NCBI RefSeq assembly: GCF_014898815.1
Contig: NW_026515543.1
Coordinates: forward strand, 124,001 to 188,000
Reading direction: 5' to 3'
DNA from: Panonychus citri
Lineage: Eukaryota > Arthropoda > Arachnida > Trombidiformes > Tetranychidae
Length of the DNA stretch: 64,000 nucleotides
The position numbers and the translations under genes were made by a program. Every line of letters starts with the position of its first letter. Positions within the stretch are counted from its first letter, which is position 1. The notes below the pieces were generated by a model. That model saw nothing but the letters and a program-made list of their open reading frames with translations. It was not told the origin of the DNA and ran no database searches. Below are positions 39,941-55,500 of the stretch, piece after piece.

Positions 39941-42651
39941 CATGGTTCCATATGGGAAAAAAGTTCCAAGAGTAAATATTAATATCATGAGAATTGTTAT
40001 CATTCGATATTATTAGAATGAATTATCCTGATTATTCAGTCTATTGGCTTGGAATGAGAAATTTTCTCTATCTAATCATTTGTTCATTTCATGATGGCTC
40101 TAATTTTGTCCATGGGAAACTCATAAAATCCAAGGTGATGAAATATATATTTATATTGTAACTTTTTCTCTGACTGTGATTCCCAGAATATTGAGATTAT
40201 CTCATGATAAAAAGAAAAGAAAATGATAATAATAATAATAATAATGATACATCAACTGATAATAATATTAAATATCTTACTCTTGGATAACGTAGTCCAT
40301 AAATTTTAGGTAAAAAGTCATTGTAAAAGGTCAATCCGATTGTGTCCACTTGAGAATCATTAAACTGTATGTAAACCACTCGTTCACCACCAGGTGACCA
40401 ATAGATTGCATTTGAATCGGAAAGTATTTCCTCCTCGTAAAGCCAATCAGGTATACCATTGTAAATAACAGATTCGTTACCATCATGAGTTAACTGGACA
40501 CTTGGGGCATTCACAGATGGCTGATAGTACAAATTGTTATTGTAAACAAATACAAGGTCATCTTTTTTAGGTCCCCAACGAGCATATTGTAACCTGGCAT
40601 CCGGTAGCTTTGGACTTGGTGAAAGTGGAATCAACTCACTGAGGGTCGAGAAAAATTCACCATCAATTTAGAATCAGTTGACGAAAATTGGTCACATTAT
40701 TCAATTGGAATTGATTTTGTACTTAATATTAATACTTACTCATCTTTGATTTTGTAGATTTTAAACTTTGCTGTATAAGTGTGACGAAAGATCTGAAATG
40801 TTCAGAATCAGGAGAGAGAGAGAGAGAGAGAAATTTAGATTAAATTACTTAGGTGTATTCATCGTGAATTGAATTACTTTTGAAATGAATTCATGATCAA
40901 CTTGAATCGCAAAGAAAAAAGTTCAACACTTTACCTTTTGTATATCTTGTTTTATCAATAGATATTGATGATCAGCTGATAGGGTGAAATCTTGAACATT
41001 GTGAATATGCTGAACAAGATGATTCCAATGATGATGATGAATAAAAAAAAGAAAGAGAAAGTTTCAATATGTAATCATGAAAGATCATGTTATTAGATCA
41101 AATGAATCAGACTGGAGAGATGAGAGAGATCAATATTAATGATATTGATGGAAAATGGAACCTTGTTGCATTTTCCTTTTTTCTCTCATGATAAAACTGT
41201 TTCCAGGGTAAATGATAATGGTGATGATAATGTTCATAATTCTGAACATGATGAGAGAGAGAGAGAGAGAGTCTATTTTTCCCTTGGTATTTGTTTTTAC
41301 CAAGACACAGAACTGATTCTGATAACATCTAATGGAAACTAATTATAGACACAGTTGATTATTGTTTCCATTCAGGGAAGCTCAGCATTCACCATGATGA
41401 TGGATCAACAAACTATCTGAATAATATAACCACCTACCTGGAACTTTTTTTCTCTCTCAAAGTCTTCTCCTAAGATGCTAACCAGTTTGAACTATTCAAA
41501 TACTTTGAATGTGATACAATTTTCTGCTGATTTTTTGCTTCGAGAAAATAATTAAACTAATAAGCTGAGGACAAAAGTTTCCACCTCAAATGTTCAGGAA
41601 AACTATTCAATTCTCAGGTGAGATTATGTGAGGAAAATCGGTTGGAAAATGCAAATTCAAAAGTAGATGCAAATTGTTGTGATAATTAAGATGAGGATGT
41701 TACCATTTACATAATCAAAGTGATGAAGGTTTACTCAAGTGATGGAAAGGAAACAGGAAGTTTGATTGGAAAATTTGATTAAATTGTTTTAAAAAAAAGA
41801 CGAGAGAGAGAGAAAAAATAATCACCTAATTCATTTATCTTCACCATGAATAACATAAAATTAGATCAACTAAAAGAAACTCAATTTCTACTTGAGAGAA
41901 AGTTAAATCATCTCAAATCTCTCTCTCTCTCTCTTCAAATTTTGATCAGATTCCAATGAAATCGATTGACTAAATTATCACAGATTAAAGCATAAGTTTA
42001 TGATAACTATTAGAAACACTTCCGGTCTAATGAACTTTATCTCCATTATCTGTTGATTTGGGTGATACTGATTTACATAAACACTTTAAGGAAAATAAGA
42101 GCAAAAATAACGGTAAATGAGCTGAGATACAAGTACATTCATCAACATGGACACACCTTTTTCACACCATGAAAATTTTGTGTAAAATTGATTGACCAGG
42201 GTAAGTGGATGATACAAGAGACAAGGATAAAGATGATATTGATCATCATGCAAATTTATCATCTTCTTGATATGAAAACATAATATTTATAAGAGGGAAA
42301 AATAATCAAGAATTGTAAATTTATGCAAATTTAACTTTGATGATGAAGATGAAGATGATTATGATTATGATTATGATTCTGTTAGTTAATTAGTATTGAC
42401 TTACAAAAAATGATGCTGGAACAAAGGTTTCTCGTGTTGAAGTGTTCTGATTAATGTTCCAGGTAACAAGGTTGTCATCCTCATCTTTATAAATCAGCTG
42501 ATCGTTTGTTAGCCAAGATCCGTTAAAAAGGCGAGGATAAAAGGCCCCGTTAATATAATCATTCAGGTCAATTTCGTCTTTTTTTGTGTGCTTTTTAAGG
42601 GTAACTTTTAGTTCATCATCATCATGAAATCAGGAAGATCAAGATAAGAAT

Positions 42652-42687
<36 letters not shown>

Positions 42688-45384
42688 AAAATAAAATTAG
42701 ATGAAAAAAAGATGAGGATAAATTGACCATCACCGTTGATTCTCATCCCATTTGAACTTGAAGATGAAACAATTGACCAACAATTAAATGTTCATATCGA
42801 TGATAAATTGTAAAGTCTAAACTTAACCAATAAGAATTTAGTTGAATAAACAATCAATCGATTAATTTTATCATTATTGTTACTCATGATGACCAAATGA
42901 TAATTAATAATTAATGATCAGCGCCATTTAATGGTAATCATCATTATCATCCCTTAAATAGTAAAAGTAATTGCTATTAACAATTTAAGGTAAAGTTTTA
43001 CCTTTCCTTTCAATAATAATCCATTAAGTGCCAATGATCATTATCAAGGTAATCACATGGGGGAAAAAAAGTAAATTGTTGATCAATTGATTGATTATCG
43101 ACTTGAAATGCAATTTAACCAAAGATGGTCAACAATTAAAAGGAAAAAGGGTTAATTTGGTTTTCCATAATGTATTAATTAATGTGATTCAAATTTTCAT
43201 GATCATTACATTGGAAATGTAAATATTGTAACAATATAAATAAATAAACAATTAAAGTTCAATAGCCTTTCAATTTAAAACTAATTCGATTTAAATGATT
43301 AACAATTAACTTCCTTTTCCTCCTTTTCAATTATCATATACAAAATTTTGAAAGAAAAAAAAAAGTTTTCTCTCCACTGGTAATATTTAATTACTTTTCT
43401 GTGTTGATCATCATAATTTGGTTAATTTAGTTAACAATCTTGATTACTATTATCATCATCATCTAATGGTTAATGATTAACTTACTGGTTGATTGCAATT
43501 AACTAAATGAAAATAAAATCATGATCATAATTATCATAATGTTTTAACTTGGTATTGATTTGGAAATGATAAAAATTAATAAGCTTCCTGATTGTGATTA
43601 ACTTGATTGTTTTTGTTTTGTTTTCTAGCCAAAATTTGATCATCACAATCAACGTTTCAGAGATTTTTTTTAAATTAATAGTAATCAAATTAATTCAGTT
43701 TATGTTTTAAAGATTGAAACAATTTAAGGTTAAAATATCATCGTGATGATGATCATCAGATTTAATTGTGAAAGTGATTAATCAGCAATCAAATTTTCCC
43801 TTAATGGGCTTCTCATAATACCTATGGTTAATTGTGATTAATAGTAAAACAAAATTGGGAACAATTTAACTAATACAATTTCTTAATTATTCATCATAAA
43901 CAATTTGATTCCATTTCAAATTTAATTGTTATACTTTCAGTTGATCCCAATTAGAAAGTACAATTCAATTAGATGGTTTTGATTGTTGTTGACTTTTTTT
44001 TTCTATTTCCTCTTGTCAATCAAGTTAACAGAAGCAATTAATCAACAATTAAGTTACGTTTCGTATCTGTTAATTGTTTACTTGATTTGTAAGCTTAAAA
44101 ATAGTGTAACTACAATTAAGTTAATTGTTTTGGATCTTTTTTTCCCCGATTAATTGGAAATAGAAAAAAAACTTATTTTCCCTTCGTTTGGTTTTTCAAA
44201 CAATTAACTAATCAACATGAGATTATTAATAAACAATCAAGAGAGAAGAGGGAAAATCAATTTTACAATCAACAATTGGTGAGTTTGGATGAAAAAAAAA
44301 ATCAACAATCAACTGGAAACTTTAAGCTAATTGATTAGAAAGGTAAAACTTTGTGATTTAAATTAAATTGTGTCAAATTTAAATTGATTGATTATGTTCA
44401 TCCAATTGATTTAAACCGTTAGAGTCAATTAAATTGGGGACAATAAGGATAATAATATTTATATTTATCCGGTCAACAATTAAGCTGCCTTGGTAATCAA
44501 ATTAAAATGAGCATTTGGCTAATTGTTGGCGATCATTTCTGGTTATTAGTTAATTAACTTACTTATTTCGGGACTTAAAAGGAAAACGGCAACAGCGATG
44601 ATCCCACAAATGACCAGAATGACCAGGAAGGCGATTCCGATTCCCCTCCAATTGCGTCCATCGCCTTCAACAACAGCGGCCAATTCCTTATTTTTGATGG
44701 ACATAATTAGACACAATTAATTATTAATTAATCCAAAATCCAATGAGAGTCCAATTAAGGTAGAAAAATAGTCCACAAAATTAATGATTAAAAGTAAAAG
44801 TTGTCACCAACACACATACACAATGAGATGGATTATCGTTGAGAGATTAAAATAAAAGAGAAACAGAAAGAAAATTGAAATTAGTCAATTAATCCAATTG
44901 TTAATCATTTTGAAGATCAAAGTAATTAGTTAACTGATAAATTGTTCCATTGTTTTTGTTTTGGTAGGAAAAATCATTTATCTAAAGCTGACCCACTCGA
45001 ACTTGACTCGTTCTCATGATAGTAGCAATTTAATTTGATTGTTATGGCGACAAATTTAGTTGATGGCACACAAGTCGATTTGAAGTAATACAAGATGAAA
45101 ACACCAATCAACTAATCAACTTATTGTTGATTAACAATTAAATGGAAACTGTTGATTGTTGATTGTTGGTGTTCAGTCCAACAGTTAACTGTAAACTAAC
45201 GGATAATTTTATATAATTTTGAACAACAACAACAATTAACAATCAACTTGCCCCAAACAAGTTTGAGTCTCCCTAATCTCCCGCTCCCTTTTACCACTCT
45301 CTCCTTGTTTACATCTCTCTTCCTCTCTCCCTCACACACTTATCATCTATCTTACTTGCTCATCATTTATCCCCTTTCTCCCTT

Positions 45385-45417
<33 letters not shown>

Positions 45418-46528
45418 GACTGTCAGTTGAAATTAACTATCTGTTACTTTCCAATATATTTTGATCGGGTTGATTATGTTCATCCTTTCATATTAACCTA
45501 TGGATTCTGGTTATTACCATCATGGTGATAATAATGATCATCATGATGCCGGTTGTGGTGAAACTAACGGTTATTAACATGATGAATTGATTTAAGGACT
45601 GAAAACCTTTTTTTTTTACTTTGATAACTCAAAGTATCACAAGGAATCAATAAAAAAAAATTCACCGTTAATTCATTATGCTCATTAACAAGTAATATCC
45701 TTTTATCAGAACTTTTTTTTTCCTTGTCATTAAAGCCAAGTAATTGATCAGCTTAGCATCATGTTATCACCATGATTATTGTATATTAATTGATTCTGAG
45801 GATAAGAAATCCAATAATTACAGACCAATGGTTATTATTAATATTAAAAAAAAAGACTCTTAAGGAAAAGTTGATATTGAAAGTTATCCATTAGCTATAA
45901 GTTGGTCTTGCCAAGATTTCATGATGATTCAAACATGATTAGATTTCTGAAAGTTCAAGAACTTTTAAAATTTTTCTTTCTTTTCTATTTACAGTTATTA
46001 CACCTTGAAGATGATGAACATGATAAATATACAGCAGAATGATTGTAATTTTATCTTCTTATACTTTTTTATATTCTTTCAAATATTATCTAAATCAAAT
46101 CTGAATCAGAACATAAGAAAAAAAAAGTAGCTTGACCTTTGCCTCGAGCGAGCTAATTTATCGTTCATTTGATTTAAATTTAGTTTCCCTTTTAGCATCT
46201 CATCATCATCATCTTTTTAATCTTAATGATGATCAATAAATAGTATAAACTTAAACTCAATCTTATTGATGATAGTGGACAACAAACCCTTAGCCGATTG
46301 ACCAATAGTTTCCCAATTGTAAATCAGAACAACTGATGAATGTGATTAATTTATTGACCATCATCATGAAAATATCCTCAAGTATCAACATGAAAAGTTA
46401 CAATAGTCAGCTGAACTTTCTGGGTATCGAAATTTTCACCATGAAATTTCCAATCAATTCCCAAGGGTTTTCACCATGAGAAAAAAAATCCAAACAAAAA
46501 ACTCTGAAAATCTCTTGAATGAAATAGG

Positions 46529-46595
<67 letters not shown>

Positions 46596-49500
46596 CTTCA
46601 TTATCATCATCTCCTGAATATAAAAATATGATGACAGAAACGTGAAAGTAATATTAATATGATTTGACCTGACTTTGAGAATTGAATTATATTTATAACA
46701 TGTAATATAAGAAACTGTTGAAAAAAAACCTTAGCAATCAATTTTGATTCAGTAACAATTCAATTCACAATCAATTTGGTCTAAAATTTTTCCCGAATAA
46801 TTTATTTCAAAGCCTCAAGCATCTTCATCTTATATATAACGTTTTAAATGTTAATCTTAATCTCACCAATCTAATCATCACCAACAACTAAATCATCATT
46901 TTAAATTGTAATCAAAAGAGTGAAATTGTTTAAAAACTCACCGGATCGTTACTGTTAAATGTATTGAAATTGGCAAAATTAAATCGATGCATTGGAAACT
47001 TGCTAAATTTGCTTAATGATTACGATGATTAATAAATTTAGTTGTAGTTTGTAGGTTAATAACTATTGAGAAAGTTTCAATTACCCGAGTAACTAAATTT
47101 AAGTTCAATTAACAAGGTAAAGTGAAACAATTTACTAATCACAAGGTAAAATAAGTTAAATCATTTGAATTGTTGAAAAAAAAAACAAATGAAAAAATCT
47201 CACAACTTTAACAGTAATGAACAGATTAATTTGATTGTTGATGATTAAGATGCAATTACAAATTGATTGATTTGAAATCACAATAAACAATTAAATGATG
47301 ATCAGTAAATATAAATGGTCAGTTAAAGTTAATTGTCACTTTGTCTTATCTGTTGATCGATAACAATTAAGTTAACTAACATAATTAGAAGGAAAATAAT
47401 CAAATATTTCTTAATCACTTCAACCAATCACAATTAAAACATCGTCTACAATTGTTAATCATGTAGCTGAGAATTAACCAGATGAAATAATGTGATTAGT
47501 AAATCAATTGTGAATGGAGATGATCAATTAATCACTATTATTACCCCCTTAATTGCTGAGAACAACAATTAGTGATCAAAAATCAATATCGCTAACAAAT
47601 CAATTAACGTCAATGTGTACAAATTTTTCGTTGTAATTATTTTAATGATAGTTAGTTAATTTGTTAATTGTTGTTTTCAATGATTAATCCATCAAAATTA
47701 AACAATAATCATTGAACAGTTAACATATAAAGTACAATTAAGACTAATATACACCTAGACATAAACACTAATTACTATTAATTAATTAGCTAGTAATTAG
47801 TAATAATAATTATAATATAATTTCTATCGGATATTGATTATTGAGAATATGAATTGATGATGTTAAACATTAACTGTTCATTGATTGTTCACAATCAGCA
47901 TGATTATCGAGATATTAAAGTGAATCTCGATAATCAATTCACAACAATTAACATTCCAAAATTAAATCAGAAAGCTCTGATAACCTGGAAAAAAAAGTTC
48001 TGTTTCTTAATCAACAATCGATAACAATTTATAATTAAAAAGTTTTCATGCAACTTTTTTTTTTCTTCATCTTCTCTTGCAAAAGTCTAATCATCATCTT
48101 CACCTTGAGATGAGTTTTGATCATGTTTTTCAATTAGAATCAAAAGTTTCAAATATAACGGTTTTCTTTAATCATCATTAAGTTTATCATTTGATTGTAA
48201 AAAAGTAGTAAAAAAAAAGTTAATTGCAACTTTATCGGGTTAACAGTAACAACAACAATCAGTAAATTATGATTATCATGATCATTCATTTTCAAAAATG
48301 AATCAAATTTTTTTAGGTTATCATTTTTTTTCATATACATTAATTATAATCATGGATCCAATGAAATACAAAAAAAAACAATGATGATTAGTGAATGAAA
48401 TTAAGTTTCAATTGTTAATCAGGAAATTAAAGTTACAATTGTCAAGAGTCTTAAGTGTTAGTTGATAATTTAATAGTTCTGAAATTGAAATGATCAATTT
48501 GAGCAAATTTATTGATACAAATCAAGGTTAATCAGTTTAATTACGATCTGAGTGTAATCATTTAAGTTGTAATCAAAATAAGGACAATTTAATTTAGTTA
48601 AGAACGAGTTGAATGTTACTTAAATAGCTTGATGATGATGAAGAAAATTAAGAGAACGAAGTGTTTAAGAGTGTATAAGATGCCCTGAGGGTGAAATTAA
48701 CGCTGAATTTAAAAGGAAAAATGATAATCAACTTGAATGTTTTAATATATTCGATTGCAAATTGAAAAGCTGAGCATCTTTCCTGATAATTTAGAAAAGA
48801 GATACTTGAGCTTTTATATTGAAAGAATTGTTGACCAATCGATTTCAATCAATTTCATAGAATTACAACTTTTCATGACAAATTAAACTTCCATCATGGT
48901 CATGCTACTCATTATCTTTAAATTATCGTTCGTGTCTACTGATTTATTATACAAGAGATAATGAATTAGATGTTCTTTTTTCTTCTTCTTCTTTTTGATC
49001 AATTGATTATTTGTATCATGAAAAGAGAGAGAGAGATAGAGAGAAATTTTCATGAGTATCAGTAAGAATTAGAAACCGAAAGAGAATCGGATCTCTTTTG
49101 CCTTGGGGCGAAAATTTTATAAACGAAATGGAAAAGATGATAAAATCCTCTTGTCAATCAATTGGAATCAATTGTGTTGATGAAAAGAGAGAAGAAAAAA
49201 ATTGATCAATGTGAAGATGAAGATGAAGATGATGATGAGGATAAAGTGGATGAGGCCACTAATCATTTTATCGTTAACATGATGATGATTAAAAAGTTTC
49301 AGTGAACAATAAACAAGGTGAAAAAGACGATGAATAGATTGGAACGTGAGTATTTCCATGAAAAGAAAAAGATAACAATAATAATAATAAATAGGATAAT
49401 TTATGCAAATGATGTTAAAGAAAAGAGATCAAGTAAGTGACCAGCAGAAAAAGGGTCAATTATCAATTGAACATGAAGGAGAAACAATAAAAGGAGGGGC

Positions 49501-52500
49501 AGAGCGAAATAGGAATCGCCATGAGAGGAACAAGAGAAATGAGCCAAATGATGATAACAATTTAATCTTGAAATTTAATAATAACAAATGACCGGTGCCC
49601 TGGACCAGATAATCATTATCATCACCAGGAAGATGATTAACCAAAACCAATCAATGAACAATCAACAACAAAGTAACCAATCAACTCCATAAAACTTACA
49701 GTGATTAATAAGAGTAATAAAAAAATATTAGTTGATCAAAGGTAAAAGATATTAAGACATTTACTAATCTATTAACTTGATCTGTCAATTGTTAATTGTT
49801 GACTACCAATCATCCGGTAATAATTAAATATAATGATAAAAGAAAATGCTAACTAATGGATAGAAAGGTAAAAGATTAAAATGGTTATTCTAATCATTTT
49901 GCTAATTACAAGTTCGATTGATAATTAAAAGGGGCAGAGGTTGAAAAAAAAGTTCCAAAAGTAATAATCAGCTTTCTGGTCAAGATTTTCGGTCACTTCC
50001 TTTAACCGATAACATTTCATCACCAGCGAAATTTACTCAGGTATATAATCATTTTCATCCTCATCTTCATCAAGATGATTATATACCTGTTGGATTATCC
50101 CCTCATCCTTGTTGCTATTATCATGATAGAAATGCTATCACGATAACTAGGGATCGGTTTCTAATAATAATACCAACTACTGTCAACAAATTACTCTTTC
50201 AACTATTACCTTAATTGTCAGAATTTAATTGCAATTACATAAATCATTTTACTACTTGATGGAACCTCTTTACCTTTATAATTATTACTATTAATATGAG
50301 AAGTGAATGAAAAAAGTTAGACTATATTAATTATGGATTTAAATTGTTATCGATTAGATTAGATTTGAAAAGTTTTCCTATTAACTTATCATAATAAAGT
50401 AACAAAATGGTTTACTTATTGTTGATCATCTTCAACAATTAGCTAAATTATTCTAATATTATCCTTAACTGTGAGCCCCTTTCATTTGCTGGGCTCACTA
50501 AATTGTAATATTATCATTAGTTAATCACTAATTTATAAATAAATACACAAACAAATTAAAAGGTTACCTTAATTGTTTGGTATCAGTTGATTATTTTATT
50601 ATCATATTAGATATGAAATTTGGATTACAAATTCAATAAGTATTATAATAATTTTCAGGGTAACATTTGAATTTCATAATTTACTTAATCATAATTGTAG
50701 TTAATAGCATTTAATCATTTAGGTTTGGCATAACATGTTAATTGTACAAGTATTATAAGTCAAATTCTGGTTAGTTTTTTTATAAATCATTACTATTGAT
50801 GCAGTTGATTGTTGGTAAATTAAAAGATAATCTGAAACCTCAATAAAGTAAAATCATCTCTTGATTTAGGATTGAAATTGTGATCATGAATTCTGAGTGT
50901 TATTCACATCAAGTTCATGATGTTTCAGAAGAAATTCAAAAAGGTACCACACCTTAATTAGTATCAACACCCTTTCAACCTACACACACAACCATTCACT
51001 CAATCATTGAATAAACTTAACAGAACTTGAAAAATTTTCTTTGTATTCAATTCAAGATAATCAACTAATTGTCCACTGATTGAGATTAACGGTAAATATC
51101 ACTGGACTAGATTTACCCATGGTAATCCCTTAAATCCTAATCCAAACAGAGAGAGAGAGAGAGAGGATAAAAATATTAATTATCATAACGATTTTGAACT
51201 TTATCTGTGTTATTATTATGCAAATTAATTGATATTTTTTTTGCATCTTTTATCATTGATTAACCTACACTAATCTCATTGGCACTAATTGAGCACATCT
51301 TATCATGTTAATTAATCTAATATTTCCTCGTCACAATTAAACCATCAAGTTTAATTGGGTTAAAAATAACGTTCAAATAATATCATGTCAACCACAATTA
51401 ACCCAACCTGTTGGGATAATTTAATGCCAATCATGATGATTAATTTGATTCATGGTCTATTGTTTTAATTTTCCTGTTTAGTTAATTGTTGTTGTTTACC
51501 TTTTTGTTTTTGTTTTCCCAACAATTTAAATCTCAACTTGATCAACAGTTTTAGATATTAAATGTTCATTTTGATGTTAAATTAATCACTTGAATCGTGT
51601 TCAAATTAACCTTTTTAAAACTATCAACAATTTATCTTTCTATTTTCTTGATTAACAATCAACAATTAACCAGCTACCGGTTGATTAACCGTTAATCCAA
51701 TAAATACCTTTGGGTTATAATTAATGTTCAAAGGGTCAATCGTTTTGTATGATTAATACTCAACGATTGACCAATGGAGACAATTAACAATTAGTTTTTT
51801 TCCCTTCTTATTAATTTGGTTAATTGTTGGGCTACCATGAGAAAATTAATTAACAATCCCGTTTTATTTTTCATAATTAAATTTCTTCCAGGTTAATCAA
51901 CTAAATCAATCAATCTAATCATTAACTTTACAATAATTATCATCATAATCAATCAATTAACAAATTGTCTTGTGGTTAAAGTTTTTTTTTACCCTATCAA
52001 CGTTAATTACAATTAATTAATTTCTATATACGTTAATACAATTAAATTTTGAAACAATAAAAAAAAGTTCAAGTTAATTAAGCAATTTGATCAATATTTT
52101 CAGCTCATTTATTAGTTTAATTAGTTTATTGTTTGAATTATAATACTAAATTGTAATCAATTGTTACTTGTATTTCAACAATTTAATTTTGTTTTACCTT
52201 TAATTGTAAAAACAATCAGACAGTAATCAAGTCGGAAGTTAATTTCAATAAGATTGTATCAAATTGATTAATTAATTGAGGTAAATATTATGAAACTGAA
52301 TTAGCCTCAAGGTTAATTCAGTTAAACTATTGTTTTGATCAATCTTTTTGTCTTAAATTAATCGTAAATCAAATTATTGATTGTAAGTTAAATTGAGCAC
52401 AGTTAATATTGAGAAATTTGAAACAATAAAATTAACTTAATCAACTACAATCACACATAATGGTTGATTTAATAATAACTAGATTATCATTTCTGTGGAT

Positions 52501-55500
52501 AAATTGAGTTACATTTGAATCATTTTACTCAATTTGTGTTCAAAATTACAATTACAATTAACTTGTAAGTGAATTGATAATCAATCTAGACCATGATAAT
52601 GGTAAAACAATTGATGAGAGAAAAAAGTTTCCAAATTGATTAGCCTAAGGGTAAATAATGAAAACAAATACACTACAAAGTTAATGAAATTGTGTTCACT
52701 TCACTATTAAGGTGGGTTATTAGGTGGTGGTGGTTTTGAGGTAAACTATTGATCAATAGTTATGAAAGTTTATTGAATCATCAGCTGATTTTGTTTACCA
52801 ATATGATTAGATGATGAAAACTGTTGAGAGGGTTTTGCCTTGGTGAAAACCCAATCAATTCCTATGGGATTTTCCAGCCTTTGCTCTTCCTGGTTCATGA
52901 ATTCAGGGGGTAGATTTTGTTTTTATATATTTCTCAATCAATTCCAATTCATTGCACCAACTCATAAAAGGTAATTTAATTTGAATCTTGTTGAATAATC
53001 TGACCGGAATCAAGAAAAGCAAATTCATGATCACAGTTACTTAAGATCAAATTTCTGATAGAAAATGTTATGATTAATTATGAAACAATTATCAACCTAT
53101 TAACATTTAAGTGGCTGATTAACATGATTAAATTTTGGCAAGTTTATTGAATGAAATGATTATAAAGACAAATGAACTGAATTGGAAACAGAAAATCAGT
53201 CAATTGGTTAGTTTATTGATTCTTAATTCTGAAAAGGATTAACTTGATAATTTTATCATCAACTGACCACTTATTCAATTTTATCTCTCAATTTGAATGA
53301 ACTTTATCATGTCAAGGTTAAGTTCAAGTTCAAGAGCAATTGATTGAATGAAAAATTCATTTTTTTTTCTTCTTCTTCTCTTGTCTAATCTTATCATCAT
53401 TATGTTATATTATTAGTTGAGTTAATGGGGATGATTAAGGTGAATACATTTGTTGATTAAATGTCGTGTTAATGGGCAATTGATTTTCAGATTAATCTCC
53501 ATCATGATGATGAGTAGTAGTAGTGGTTTGATCTTCATTGATAAACAGACAAAGAAAGATGAAGAAATAGTGATAATTGGGTCAATTGATGAAGATGAAA
53601 ATGTAACTCTCATCATTTTATATTCCCTGGAGGGTATTTTCATTGACCCTCTCAAAGATTGAAGCTCATGTTTGTGAGGGTGGTAAAAGGTTATCCAAAT
53701 CAGCTGCAAAGTCAGGTTAACCCTTTTATCACTTCAAGGTAGATTTATTTTTAAAATCTGAGTCTAATTTATGCAACAAATAAACATTGATTCAAATCTT
53801 GCCTGAGGCTATTTGATGGCTCATTAAGGCTTGACTAATACTTTAAAATTCAAACTTTAACCTAAACTGTAAATTGTTATCATCTGAGCATATCTTCATG
53901 ATGATGATTAAGTGACAACAATTAAGAATGGAAAACTTTCCTCTAATTTAATTTGCATCAATTTTAAATTATCAAATTGTAACTATTTCACAATTAGTCC
54001 AATTGAATTGAGGTAAATTTAGTTACAATTAGGGTTTCATAGTTTAAATTGGTGTCACACTTATATACACATCGACACAACAGTCAATTTGATTACTGAC
54101 AATTTCACAACAATCAATAGATGTCACAGTTTATCGTCAGGTAATAATTAAATCACTCATTATGATGAAATTGGTTGATCGATAGTAAATTTCAATACTC
54201 GAAACGAAATCGACTCTTTGATTCAAAACTAATCATTAACTTTCATCTAATGATGGAAAGTTAATTGTTGTCTATTGATTTAGTTGTAAAAATTCACTTT
54301 TATTGGCATTAAATTGTGAAAATTAGTCTAATTGTTGAACGATCGTTAAATCAAAACTCATTCACTGTTTAGGATATTGAATTGAATTGAAATTGGAAAG
54401 GCTGTTAGTGACATCAATGATTAACTAATTGTAAACTCAATTTTCCTGTCATATATCACTGTTAATTTTGATTGACAATCTAAACAATTTAATCAGCTGA
54501 TTAACAACTCATAAAAATGACACAATAATAACTAACAATTGGCTCCCACTCTCAAATTAAATACCCACACACAAAGATGATCACAATTGAATCAGAATAA
54601 CAATCAATCAACTAATTTGATTAATTGTCTCATGATGAACATGTTTATATACTTTTTTTTGTTATCTCCGGTTAATTGTAATTATAACTTAGACTTTTGT
54701 GTCAATCAATACAATTCACAATAGAAAACTGAATTTACCATGAAAGTCAGAGAAAAAAATTTGAGAACGATGAACTTTTCTTGATATTTATCATGGAAAA
54801 AAATGTCAAATTATCATGACAAATTGTTTCATTTACAGTTATTCGTGAATGATTATAACTCTTTCATGAGGTTGGATTAGTGGATAGAAAAGTTTACAAG
54901 AAAAACAAAAAGTTCTGAAGCTCAATTCAATCGTACCAACGATTCTGATGCCATCTTTTGGTACGACTGAAGAAAAACTATTCCAATATTATAATTGACA
55001 TGATAAGTAGATTTTAGAGAAATAATGAATTATAATCATCAGAACATTTCCTCACTCATTTTCTCTTGTCAGTTGATATGAGAGATTTTCATCAATTGAT
55101 GTTGACATGGAGAGAGAGAGACAGAGACTAATGGATCAAAGTTCATTGTATCATTTGGGTCACTTTTTCATGGAATCATTTCATTCAGAGTTACAACTTA
55201 ATCCTTTCAATTGTTATCATGAGGAAGAAAAAACATCATCGACACAAAGAATCATGATTTTGATCAAACATCAAACAGATTTAATCACAACATCATGAAT
55301 CTACCTTCATCTTGTTACCTACACCAACATTGTCTCTTTTTTTTTGTTTATTCTGTAACTCATTGTTTCATCATGTTACCATGATGTTATCTCCATCGTC
55401 ATTGACTTTAATGAAACCTGACAGACAAGATTCATTAAAACTGGATAATAACAATAATGCTCATAAAGTAATATTGTTCATAGACGATAAATTCAGGGGA

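Noticed and set aside
46407..46610. Open frame with a long Arg-Glu repeat
   Set aside because: It is the translation of the (CT)29 microsatellite on the opposite strand.
53422..53709. Overlapping 70- and 95-codon frames on both strands
   Set aside because: Low-complexity Met/Ile/Ser content, no splice context and no recognised motif inside a long intron.
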